From the NCBI GenBank assembly GCA_036429605.1, contig CM071591.1:2852001-2916000 (forward strand): a DNA stretch of 64,000 bases, read 5' to 3'. Below are positions 47,239 through 57,776 of the stretch, piece after piece. Every line of letters starts with the position of its first letter. Within the stretch, counting starts at the first letter, position 1. A program made the translations under genes and the position numbers. Under the pieces are notes generated by a model. The model saw only the letters and a list, made by a program, of their open reading frames with translations, had not been told where the DNA came from and ran no database searches. The DNA is from Cladobotryum mycophilum. Its lineage: Eukaryota > Ascomycota > Sordariomycetes > Hypocreales > Hypocreaceae.

Positions 47239-48447
47239 TCAAATCAAGACATCCTCCGCCTCTGCTTCGTATCGCTTCATAAACTCCCTCACATCCAACC
47301 TCCGCAACCAGAGCCTGTCATTATCAGTCACCTTCCTCACTTCCAATATCATCCCGGCCGCCCGCGCATACGCTTCCTTGAAAGCCGTATACAGTTCCGC
47401 CCGGTGTTCACGATAGTACGGAATGTAAAATAGGTTGTCGCCAGTGATCATGGCGTCGCTGAATGCCTGGTATATCGTTTCCACATCGCCGCGCATTTCG
47501 ACCTTTGCGCATTTTCCGAAATCGAGCATGAAGAGACTGACCACCCGTTCTTGATTGCCTTCAGTTCTGTCTCTTGGGTCCCTTGCTTGGTCTCGTAGCA
47601 TTGAAGTCCCCAGGACAAACTCGACGCCGTTGCCGTCGACGCCTGCTCCCCAGTGCATGGTGGCAAATGCTCGTCCGATAGACTTTGCCAAGGCCACAAC
47701 ATCCAGTCCTATACCTACCATGGAATTCACGAATAGAGGGAAATTTCTCAAAAACAGTTCCTTGCCCTCATAATACGTTCCCCCGGGCATCCCCAAGTAT
47801 GGCCGCACAAGGCAGTGCTTGTTCGGGACAGAGTTGAGGACGTCGTTGATGGTCGCTTCACTCAAGGGCATCCTTTCATGGCGAGGATAGAAGTGCCACA
47901 CCAGTGCTCTCCTTCCAGATATGGGAACCGGGAGAATTCGTTCCATCGTGAATGCTGCCGAAGGGGTTCTATGCATGACCGGAAATCTTCCAATATTCCA
48001 AAGCCACCAACTGCAATTCCGGTTGTACTTGGCACCCAGTTGAGGGACTCGAATACGACTATCCACACTCCGCTCATACTGGTCAAAAGCACCAAGTACC
48101 TGGCCATGTATCCAAAACTCGTGCCCAAGATTCGTAGGCAGTCCTCCATTTCCAACATGTTCCTTCTTGATCACCAAAGGGGAGTCTGATTGCTCGAAAA
48201 CAACTCCTTGTGACCCATTCCCGATTTCAACGTGTTCTGGGTTCGAGTCTCGATCCAGACTTGAACACCGCGATGATGCAGTCTCAACGACGTTGTTTGG
48301 CGAAAGGGCTTTCTCGAGAGCAGAAAGTTCTAACAGACAATCAGGGTTATTCACATACCCAGTATAAGTATAAGGGGCCGGATAGCCAGTCCAGATGGAC
48401 GATGGGGATTGTTCTTCCTCGTACATGTTGGACCGAGGATGATCCAT
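47239..48447 (-). CDS. DUF3669 domain protein
   Basis: Member of a fungal family with a degenerate protein-kinase-like pattern, function unknown. Single exon, 402 residues from ATG 48447; the frame continues a little upstream but without an ATG. The order is IGNGSQGVVFEQSDSPLVIKK (glycine-loop-and-lysine-like, near residue 75), LVRPYLG, FLRNFPLFVNSM, IGRAFATMHWGAGVDGNGVEFVLG (the most diagnostic block) and LFMLDFGKCAKV, where the DFG-like residues sit. These are the DUF3669 hallmarks as I recall them. Such genes are expanded and patchy in Pezizomycotina, which fits the accessory look of this part of the window. No partner gene is evident. Confidence 0.85.
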   Translation of the reverse strand: MDHPRSNMYEEEQSPSSIWTGYPAPYTYTGYVNNPDCLLELSALEKALSPNNVVETASSRCSSLDRDSNPEHVEIGNGSQGVVFEQSDSPLVIKKEHVGNGGLPTNLGHEFWIHGQVLGAFDQYERSVDSRIRVPQLGAKYNRNCSWWLWNIGRFPVMHRTPSAAFTMERILPVPISGRRALVWHFYPRHERMPLSEATINDVLNSVPNKHCLVRPYLGMPGGTYYEGKELFLRNFPLFVNSMVGIGLDVVALAKSIGRAFATMHWGAGVDGNGVEFVLGTSMLRDQARDPRDRTEGNQERVVSLFMLDFGKCAKVEMRGDVETIYQAFSDAMITGDNLFYIPYYREHRAELYTAFKEAYARAAGMILEVRKVTDNDRLWLRRLDVREFMKRYEAEAEDVLI

Positions 48448-48875
48448 AGTGATAGTTATTGCAGTCACCTAGTAGGTTACAAAACAAACCTCACAAAGAT
48501 ACGTTCAGGGGGGTGGTGTATTAAGTAGTTGTCATCCTTTTGCTTTGATTCTAGGCACAAGTCGCCCCGCAACCTAGTGTCAGAAAATACAAGACAGAAC
48601 AGGCTGATTTTCCAGACAGCATCGATCTTGTGCGGCTCATGACATTAGGTTACCAGGTTACCAGAGGCTCTGTTTCCATGCAATCAATCTCCATGCCGCT
48701 CTGTTTGTTTATTTGTTGACGAGTATACTCTGCATAAGAGCAAGGCTTTGGTGTAGAATAACATTTTAGACAAAAAGTATATTCCTCAAGTCCGTCATAA
48801 GAGTGCCTTGCGTACGTATACCATTGTTGCGGTGATGGCATCATAGAACAAGTAGACTACCTCGTTATCAAGTTC
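48448..48875. other. Intergenic between the DUF3669 and cupin genes
   Basis: 428 bp containing the promoter of the DUF3669 gene. Nothing else recognised. Confidence 0.45.
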
Positions 48876-49459
48876 CTATCCCTCAAACTTAATATCCGCA
48901 TACTCTGGGTCGAGAACCACCAAAGCCCCCGGACCGCCCTCTTCGACAACCTTGGTATCCACCACAAACGTAGCCAAAATCTTGGCCGGCGCGGTCGTGC
49001 TGTAGTTGTCGCTCGTCCTGTGGTGGCACCCGGGGGCCTCATACCACGACCCGCCGGCCTCAATCACCCTCGTGGGCCCGTCGTTCATCTTGTTCAGGAC
49101 GGCCCCCTCGATGACGAGCGCGGCGATGGAGGCACCGCCGTGGCGATGGGGCGGGGTGGAAGCGTTGGGCGGGAAGTCGACGTAGAGACCGAGGATGGAT
49201 TTCCCGGGGACGTTGACGAGCTTGTAGCTGTATGCCGGGGTAATGGTAGGGAGAGGACGTCTGTGGTTTTTTGTTATTTTTTTTGTTACTTTTTGTTTCT
49301 AGGGGGTTCATTGTCCCCAGCTACAATCTTTCAAGATGTATTGATTCTTGATTCAATGTAGATGGAATGGCTGGGTTCAGTGGGGGATGGAATCATAACA
49401 ACTTACCCTCGCTGGTACTGGACGTCGTCGACGATTCGGTGTTCCTTGGGCGTCTCCAT
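48876..49459 (-). CDS. Small single-domain cupin
   Basis: RmlC-like cupin of unknown substrate. Exons 49459-49407 and 49260-48876, 145 residues. Cupin motif 1: TPPHRHGGASIAALVIEG, with the two His but Ser/Ala where a metal-binding Glu often sits. Motif 2: GGSWYEAPGCHHRTSDN, with the P-x-G-x-H core. The three His could still hold a metal. Short size and lack of other domains resemble cupin-2 proteins often annotated as hypothetical or dioxygenase-like. The intron ends after GG of a Gly codon; splicing is needed to obtain METPKEHRIVDDVQYQRG followed by RPLPTITPAY. No signal peptide. Confidence 0.85.
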
Positions 49460-51447
49460 GGCTGATAGGTAATTATCTAGTACTTTTTGATGTCTGTCTT
49501 TCTCGATGTCTTGATAATCTGAGACAAAGAAACGTTCTGATGTTGCGGAATCGTCTTATATACTTCCTCGCTGCAAGCGGGACACCTCGACCATCACCAT
49601 CATTGAATAGCCGCTTTGCACAAAGGGGTCCCACAGGGAAAAGTTCTAAAATCTTATTCTTATTCTTATTCCATAATGCGTTATAATACCTGTTTCATCA
49701 GACATTCTGGGGGGGGATGGTTCTTCACAGCCAAAAGGGGATGGGACTTCTACTGCGGGGGTAGGCTATCCGGTAACCGAATTCGATGGGCTTTGATGCG
49801 GGACCTTGACATTCTGATGTGAATAGGCTATTGCCGGTCAAGTACAGATGATTCATGCTCCTTGTCTATTTACAAATAGAAGACGTAATTCATCAAGTTC
49901 GGTATATAACTACGGGAACTAAGTCTTTTGTTAGGAGAGATGCTTTGGGTATGCATCTTTGCTCACCGCAATGGCAAGAGGGCTTCCTTGGACAAACCCA
50001 ACTTCAACACACCAACTTTATCAGATCAACCTACCCTATAATACACAGCAAATTCACGATACAAAGTGCATACATTGATATCAGATCATCATCATAATCA
50101 ATGCAGAGTGCGTATTGGTGCGCTTAGGAAATCCTCTCAGACAAGGAGGGAGAAGAATAGAGTGGCTTACGGAAAGATCCCGAGAGGGGGACTACTCCTT
50201 TCACCAAGGATATACGGATACCATTTAAAAGGGGGGAACCGTAGGTATCAACTAATTATCAGTGAGGGGAAACCCAGATCCTCGCAAGGGAGTTCGACAA
50301 TAGTGAGAAATAGAAAACCCCACCGAAAAATATGGAGAGTTCTTTGTCGCTTAACAATTTTTTGGGCGTCGAGGTGGCTGACATTTTAATGTACTTTGGC
50401 TTCAGCCATCTTCGACCTGACCACCCGATTTTGCTATTGAGGAGCTACTGGCGAACCAGCGAAGGAATCATTGAGAGACTGCGCGATTTAGTTTGATATC
50501 GATGCCTACCTGGGATTTTACGTCTTGCTTCCGGGGGGGGATATTGGAACAAAGAAAGAGAATAATTGCCTCACAAGGGAAGGGAAGCATTCGGTGTTTC
50601 CAGCAAGCAACGGCTCTTTTCTTCCATCGGCAAGGACTAGGTTCCTCTGAGGAAAATCCGTCCGTCTTCTCAGCTTGACATTTTAGTTCAATGCTGTAGT
50701 AGTTATAAAACCGTCTGGAAACTCCATCATCTACCGCAGATCGAGAGATGGACAGCTTTTGACTAGGTAGATGAGAGGGAAAAGCATGGGGACATGGGCA
50801 TGGCATGGCCGCCTCAATGTCTGTGAGCTTCCCGAGAAAAAGCGTGTTTTTGCTTGCTTGCTGCCGGCAAAAAAAATGAGGCCCCCAACCTAACGGATGA
50901 GACGCTGTTGAAAAAAGAAGAACTGCAACACCCCTCGGCTTGCAGAAGCCAGTATCCCCCTCACTGTGTTGGAACTTCTTGATGATCATCATCTTTCGTC
51001 TCAACTTTTCTTATCCCAGAACCCGCGTGGCTAAAGAATTGGCCCCCATGTTGGCGTCTGCAACGGACTCGATCGAGGAAGATGGCGAATGGGTTATGCA
51101 TGCGAAAAGCAGGGGAACTCCCAGTCACTTCTGCAGCGATAGGTTTTTTTTCTTGCTTCCGATAACAGCGGGTATAAATTCGAGACATGAGAGAGAGAGA
51201 AGGAGAAATGGATGCCAGTTCATTTATAAAACTTCAAGCTACTGCATGATAGTGAGTGCGTGCCGCGTGGTTGTTGTTTGGGGGCTGCATGGAGATCAAC
51301 AAACTCCCTTCCCCCCATTCTAGCCCGCTGTGTGCGGGAACGGCATGAAACATGGGCCTCCCTCCCTCCAGCTGCGAGGACGACAGGCGCTCCACTGAGC
51401 AGCAGCAGCGTTGACGTACTTTGGGACGTACATATTTATGCATATCG
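49460..51447. other. Intergenic left of the transposon
   Basis: About 2 kb; promoter of the cupin gene at the left. Two runs of eight G occur (about 49709-49716 and 50533-50540). An open frame of about 178 codons on the minus strand (50468-51004) has no ATG at its 5' end and no recognisable domain. Nothing supportable. Confidence 0.45.
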
Positions 51448-51449
51448 TA

Positions 51450-51477
51450 CGGAGGTCCCCTTCAAAAGTAATGTCTA
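51450..51477 (+). repeat. Left terminal inverted repeat of the Tc1 element
   Basis: 28 bp, exact reverse complement of 52935-52962. The TA at 51448-51449 is the target-site duplication. Confidence 0.95.
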
Positions 51478-51596
51478 TGCCAAGCCGCTAGAGCTATTAG
51501 CGTGAGTCATCTTTGGGAAACCCCGCATACAATCTGTATACATAAAATCCCCTTTTTTATTACATTCTATTATAATCTATCAAGCAACAAGACAAA

Positions 51597-52886
51597 ATGT
51601 ACGATCATACGGATATAGCTACCCGGGCTGTTGTTGTTGGGCTAAAGGCATCAGCTGGGAAAAGCTCTGCAGAGGTCTCGGCAGCCACAGGGCTCTCAGT
51701 CCGTCAAGTTGATCGAATCTATGCCCGGGCAATTGCCCGAGGCTTTGATCCAGGGCTGAAGCCTATGAAAATTGCTGATGCCTTTGTTATCGATGCCCCT
51801 AGATCAGGAAGGCCTAAAAAACAAACCCAAGCTGTTATAGACCTTATTTCAGCTAAAGTACGGAAAGATCACTATGGCCGAGAAAAAACCTGTGCTGATA
51901 TTGCTGGGCAACTAAGCCTAGAAGGCCATCAAATATCAGAAACAACGGTCTGGCGGGCTTTAAAGAAAGCTGGTTTTCGAAAGACCAAGCTAACGAGGAA
52001 GCCTGGATTGACGAATAAGATAAAGCAAGATCGATTACGCTGGTGCCTTGATCATCAGAATTGGAGCCTAGAAGATTGGAAGAACGTTATTTGGTCCGAT
52101 GAGACTTCTGTTGTTCTATTACACCGGCGTGGAGGCTATCGGATTTGGCGGACCAAGGAAGAAGCGTTTGTACGAAGCTGTATTCGAGAGAGATGGAAAG
52201 GGGCATCTGAATTTATGTTCTGGGGCTGTTTTTCATACGATAAGAAAGGTCCTTGCCATTGCTGGAGCCCGGAGACTACTAAAGAAAAGGAAGCTGCCAA
52301 GCTAGAAATCGATCAATTGAATGAGGAATTGGAACCAGTTATGAAAGCCCAATGGGAGATTTCGAACGGTATAAGACGATTAAATCTACGGCGCCAAACA
52401 CCCGGCAAAAAGCCTGAATGGCGATGGAATGCGAAAAACGGCAAGCTTGGCCGAGGCCAAGGTAACGGGATCGATTGGTATCGATACAGAACCATTATCT
52501 TGATCCCGAAGATGCTGCCGTTTGCTAAGGAATGTGAAATTGAACGCCCAAATACGATTGTACAAGAAGATAAGGCCCCAGCACATAGCCATCAAGCCCA
52601 ACAGCCGCTCTTTGATCTTCATAAGGTTCAGCGCCTTCTTTGGTGTGGCAATTCGCCGGACCTTAACGCTATCGAGCCAGCTTGGCCTTGGATGAAAAGA
52701 CGAACTACTAGAAAAGGGGCTCCAAAAAACCGTCAGGAAGCTATTCGGGCTTGGGAGGCAGCTTGGAAAGAGATACCTCAATCGGCTATTCAGGCCTGGA
52801 TTGAACGAATTCCAAGGCATATTGAAGAGATCATCAAGCTAGAAGGTGGAAACGAGTATAAGGAGGGTCGGGGACAGAGGCCATAG
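51597..52886 (+). CDS. Tc1-type transposase (DD34E)
   Basis: DDE transposase, 429 residues, no introns. N-terminal helix-turn-helix (SSAEVSAATGLSVRQVDRIY at 23-42), second HTH (ETTVWRALKKAGFRKTKL around 115-132), then the catalytic domain: first Asp in VIWSDET (residue 168), second Asp in QEDKAPAH (residue 325), Glu in NSPDLNAIE (residue 360), so 34 residues lie between the second and third catalytic positions. About 156 residues separate the first two Asp, longer than in animal Tc1; the extra part is charged and helical (KEKEAAKLEIDQLNEELEP) and ends in GIDWYRYRTIILIPKMLPF, a feature I recall from other fungal elements. The gene begins 147 bp inside the element. Confidence 0.95.
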   Translation: MYDHTDIATRAVVVGLKASAGKSSAEVSAATGLSVRQVDRIYARAIARGFDPGLKPMKIADAFVIDAPRSGRPKKQTQAVIDLISAKVRKDHYGREKTCADIAGQLSLEGHQISETTVWRALKKAGFRKTKLTRKPGLTNKIKQDRLRWCLDHQNWSLEDWKNVIWSDETSVVLLHRRGGYRIWRTKEEAFVRSCIRERWKGASEFMFWGCFSYDKKGPCHCWSPETTKEKEAAKLEIDQLNEELEPVMKAQWEISNGIRRLNLRRQTPGKKPEWRWNAKNGKLGRGQGNGIDWYRYRTIILIPKMLPFAKECEIERPNTIVQEDKAPAHSHQAQQPLFDLHKVQRLLWCGNSPDLNAIEPAWPWMKRRTTRKGAPKNRQEAIRAWEAAWKEIPQSAIQAWIERIPRHIEEIIKLEGGNEYKEGRGQRP

Positions 52887-52934
52887 AAAATGTATGACGC
52901 TATTCCCTAATGGGCTTGGTTCTAGTTTTAGCGT

Positions 52935-52962
52935 TAGACATTACTTTTGAAGGGGACCTCCG
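52935..52962 (-). repeat. Right terminal inverted repeat of the Tc1 element
   Basis: 28 bp, exact reverse complement of 51450-51477, followed by the TA duplication at 52963-52964. Confidence 0.95.
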
Positions 52963-52964
52963 TA

Positions 52965-55900
52965 GTTGCGCGCGTGTAAGAGAGAGACGGATAATTTGAC
53001 AAGTGGATGCGGTTTGTGATGGAAAAGAGTGCAAGTCTGTATTAGATGGAATTGCTTGGGGTCTGCTGCTTCCCATCTCCTTCCTCTTCTTCTTCCGAAT
53101 GATGACTCCAGGTTAGGACTTGGGAAAACTAAAATCCAAGGTAATTAGCCCATTTTGCTTATTGCCTAAAAGAGATTGAGGAATTGATTCACTTCGTATT
53201 CTCTCAATTTTGATTACGACATCGATCGGGACATTCAATCGGCTGTCTCTTCAAGTATTTTGTAATATACCTACCTTGGGTATTGTATAGTACAATTACG
53301 AGCGATATACTGGACCAAGCTGAGGCCTCAATGTGGACACTGGGACTGCCTCGGGAAATCGGTGTTTCTGATTGCCACTACGTGCAACAGGATCTGCCAT
53401 GGATTTTCTCGTTTAGATCCATCCATCCACCCATGAAGGGAGGATAAAAGATTGAAAGCTGGTTGATGGAGTCATGGCCCCCAAAACGTACAATCGTTCC
53501 AACGCCCCTCTGGGGGATGAACCGCTTAGTATCATGGATGGCTTGCAATATCGAGAACCACGTGGAGCTCGTCTCGTCTCGTCTTCCCCCTCCAAAGAAA
53601 GCGCTACATTTCCAGCTTCGGCAAACATCGACAGCAGTTCCTGTAACGACTTCAGAATTTGACTGAAACTTGAGTGGCGCCTTAGCCTCGATGAATGAGT
53701 AGCACGAAAAATTGCACGTGGCATCGCGATCCTGAAGTTTATTTCTCAAATTGAGTGGGCGGACGCCATTCCATTCCAGTCCATTCCCATCCGCATCTGC
53801 ATCCGGAATCTGCCTTGTGAATTTCTTCGGCTCGATTTTGACTCACCTCGGTCGCTACCAGATCCGGTTGACTTGAAAAATGCCGCGCGCGGGCAATCTT
53901 CAGCATGAGAGAGAGTGGCGGCGACATGGCTGGCTGTTACTGTTTGGACTAACTCGCAACTTTGCCCTATGCATCGTAAGTTAATCAAAATTTAATGAAT
54001 GCACATCTTTCTGCGGATTCTTGCATTTCTTGGTTGTACACACTTTTGTGGTAACCCTTTTCCCCTCAAAGTGTGGGTGAGAAGAACTGATACGAGGACA
54101 AGGGGGGACAAAGCATCCATGTGATTTGCATCACAGACCACCAGCATTGAACTCCTCCCCGAAGATTTGGATAATGGCAACAAGAACCTTGAGGGGCATT
54201 GCCCTGTTGCTTGTAATTAACGTAAACACTTGGACTTGGTCCCAAGCAACCGAGCAAGCAACCAAGTAACTTCAAAGGCCGCATAATAAGCACATGACGC
54301 ATGTATGTGCATGCAAGTTCCCTGCATCTCTCATGCGCAAAGATGCCGGCATAATGCGCTACTGCAGGAACAGTCGGTATGGATAAGGCTTCGAGTAAGA
54401 GTGTGTGCATGGATGAGGTGCTGTGAGGTAGGCTGCTGTAGAAACGAACGAAAGAAAAAGAAAAAAACCACGTTGTTAGCAGTTGGAGGAGCCTGTTACC
54501 GAGAAATCTATGAGTAATTCTGTCATCATGAGAAACATATATGGCTTGCTCTTTCATTTACACAGCTGCAGCCACCAACCACGATGCTGAGGAGGCGATG
54601 CGAAGGGGGGAAGAAGAGAGGAGGAAAATTCAGACAGACGCCGTTTTCTGCTGCCTTTCTTGCCAAGATGAGACCTGCATGAGGACGGCCGTTAATAAGC
54701 TACGGATCGTGCGGCCCGTGTGCGTGTGTTGTGTGGCTCGTGCGGTTGCAACTTGAGAGGATGGATTGACAGGCAAACAAATAGACAAACAGACAGACAG
54801 ATAGATAGAGGGAACAGATGAGATTTTAAAAATTCCATGTATTATGATGTATGCGTCGTTCAGGGGAAATTTTTTTTTTTGCGAATGCACGAGTTTCTCT
54901 TTTCGATGTTGGGATTCGGAGACTTTGACTGCTCGCTGTCATCATCTCAGGTCACATGAGCGAAATACTGAGGAGAACACTTAATTAGAAGTCCCGAGGA
55001 AGGAGGAGACTGAGAGAGAGGGAGAGGGAGAGGAAAAAAAAGGATTTGATCGTGAGATTGCTTCCGAGACAAATTACCATGCCAAATCCACCTGGGACCC
55101 CTGCCTAAGCAATTCCCGTCGGATAAGGGCTCTCTTCTTGGGTATCACCGGATACTTGCCAGCCGGTACGAGGGGATCGACGAGTTCGGAGCAGTAGTAC
55201 TACTACCTCGCGCCCGTATGCCCATACCGGCAAATACTGTCTGTCCATGACTTTTGAATGACGGCACATGCAACAAGGCTTGGAATGTGTTCCGTCGCGA
55301 ACCAAACCAAACGTTCACCGCGAGTTGAGATGACCGTTTTCGCCTGGTCTTTTTAAGCTTATGCAGGCTTGGGAGAGTTGCTGCCGCGATGGCACAGCAC
55401 AGTCATGGTGTCCAAAGCCCTGAACGCGATCAGCATTGCCCTGCCTAGATTTGGCCATAGGCCAGCGGGTGTAACCCTACCCTGTCAACGCTAGACAGGG
55501 CTCGATTCCCAGAGCTCTGGTGACGAGGGGGAATGAAGTCAGGATCGTGAGCGATACTACCATGTGGTTGTGCGAAAAGCCCTTACTCGCTCGGTACAAG
55601 GTGATTAGGGGAGAGAGAAAGGAAAGGGAGGGAAGAAAAAGACCCGACAGACTGGAGAGCTGTCAAGTGTTAGCACGAGATTGACAAGTGGTTGAACATT
55701 CTGACTTATCATTTTTGCAATGACACATTGAAACAAAAAAGCACAGTTATTTTTTTGGACTTGAGAGGAATGGATAAGTTGGTGCTCCCCGTATTAGACG
55801 CTACACTCTTCTTGACTCTGTCGAGATTGAGTCAGATTTCCCCGTCTTGATGAATCGCTGCAGACATGGTGGTCCCCGAGAGAATGGCTCCTGTTGATGC

Positions 55901-57776
55901 CATCATGGTTCTACAACCTGGGCAAGGCAAGGTATGTACTCTTTGTGGAGGCGCCCCATCCAGAAGCAGAGTTGGAGTCAATTCAGGGGCAGGGGGCTTG
56001 TGTTTTGTTCTTGCTTTCTTTTTTTCTTTCCCTATTTTCTTCTTTTCGTGGGAAGAAAAAGATGAGGAGGTTCTGAGACGCTCTCTTTCTTTTTCCTTTT
56101 GGGTTGGCGCGTTTCCATTCTCACACATGCGGTAGGACTAACAGACACACACCACCACCAACACCACCACCACCACCACCACACTGTTAAAAAGCAAGGC
56201 ACAAGCAAAACCATTGACCCAACAACAGCAACTAAAAAACGTTATGATAAACTATATATAAAAAATAAAAAAAGGTTTGCTAATTCATGGCGACAAGTCT
56301 TTGCTTAGTAACCTAATTTTGTATTGTACTTGTTGTTGCATGTTGGTCGAGTCTTGCAAACAAAACGAATTACTTGCTGCCTCGGTGTTAGTAAGGACTG
56401 GATCCGCCCCATTGGATAACCCGCCCCGACTCCGAATATCTAAGCCCCAATTACAGGGCATTTTTTTCTTCTTTCACTTGGCATCCATCCATGCATCCTC
56501 CTTGGAACCCGTTATTTCCATGAACAACCATGAGCAACCATGACCTTTGTTTCCCCCTCTGCCGGTAAGAACGGCTTTCTCCATTAATGCCGTTTGCGAT
56601 AAACCCTACCCTTTCTTTTTCTCTCACCCAAACTCCGTACTCTTTTTTCTTTTCTTTCGTCTTCTTCGAGTTACCTGAACTACAAGTAGCAGTAGGTAGC
56701 CCTCTCTGACGCTACGGATGCCCGGAACGGCACTCCGCAAAAGCCAGGGCCTGCACCGCGCTCAGCTAAAACAGCCCTGTAGCATCCCCCTCACCCCTGC
56801 AAGTCTCAAGGTCCATCCGGAGGCCCCGCTATAACCGCTAAAACTTTCAACTAGACGCCACCAAAAAGTCGTCTCCGCCTGTGGCCGCACTGTTCAGCTA
56901 CTTGACCGTCCCATCCTTTCAATAGACCTGCCACCAGAACTTGGAGGACTGCCTCCCCCCTTCACGCCCTTACCCCCTGAACCTGGCAGTGCTATGGCCT
57001 GGGTTGCCAGTAGTACCGCCTAGGACAGCCCAGTACAACCCAGTACGGCTCGTACAGTACGTGTCTTGTCTGCTTCTGAACACACCCAGCGTCTACCCAT
57101 ATCCAACGTCTCACACCCACCACATCCATCCCACTTTCAAGTTTCTTTCTTTCTTGTTGTTGTAAGTGTGCAACATACACATTCATACATTCATACAACA
57201 ACAGTAATGCCGAGTTGAATCTGTTCGAAATAAGGAAGAAAAGAAAAGAGATTACACCACGGCCGTCAACTACATTCGCTCCTTATCTACCTACCGACCA
57301 CCTTTCGACCATCTCAATGCCTATAGCGCCTTACTACAGCCAACTACAGCGTCACCCTCAAACCCATTGGACCTCCATCTCCCATTCGTCGAAGCCGTCT
57401 GCAGAAAGAGAGACGCGGTAGCCCGTCAACCATAACGCATCCTTCCAACTTCATTCGCTGTTCTTTGCCAATCCGTCTCTTATCTGCCCCCAAGATTGAC
57501 GTCTCATTCATCTCCTGTTTTCTCAATTGTATTACATGGGTCCGCTGTGCGGCGCAAGCCATTCAATTGCTTCATTGGGCGTCGTCGGTTCCGTGTCTTC
57601 GACGTTGTTTTGGGTTACAACGCATGCTTAAACCAGACACGACCCGGGCCTCACCGATTAACACACACTCCCTCCAACCTTGTTTATTTACATCGTCATT
57701 TTTGTCAAGCACTGTAACTGTATGCGATAGGTTCTAAATCGCAATCTATCCGCCATTGGCGAGTACAACATCTACA
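52965..57776. other. Long gene-poor region upstream of the PH-domain gene
   Basis: About 4.8 kb without a gene I can support. It has CAC repeats (about 56150-56182), purine-rich patches (about 55005-55040), a B-box-like sequence near 55500 that does not fold as a tRNA, and CT-rich sequence towards 57150. The last 600 bp are probably the promoter and a long 5' untranslated region of the PH-domain gene. Confidence 0.45.

Larger units (their letters stand above)
51450..52962 (+). mobile_element. Complete Tc1/mariner DNA transposon
   Basis: 1513-bp element. Its two ends are perfect 28-bp inverted repeats beginning CGGAGGTCCCCTTCAAAAGT, and both flanks are TA (51448-51449 and 52963-52964), the target duplication of the Tc1/mariner superfamily. 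Inside is one uninterrupted transposase gene with all three catalytic residues. Perfect ends and an open gene suggest a young insertion. There is no obvious run of stop codons or TpA excess of the kind left by repeat-induced point mutation. Confidence 0.95.

Noticed and set aside
50468..51004. 178-codon open frame on the minus strand between the cupin gene and the transposon
   Set aside because: No ATG at its 5' end, no domain, and a composition typical of non-coding sequence.
54066..54557. 163-codon open frame on the minus strand in the gene-poor region
   Set aside because: Cys/Leu-rich with no recognisable pattern; no splice or promoter support.
55430..55525. tRNA-like B box (GCTCGATTCC) with a hairpin
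   Set aside because: The T-stem pairs poorly and no acceptor or anticodon arm with correct spacing can be drawn.
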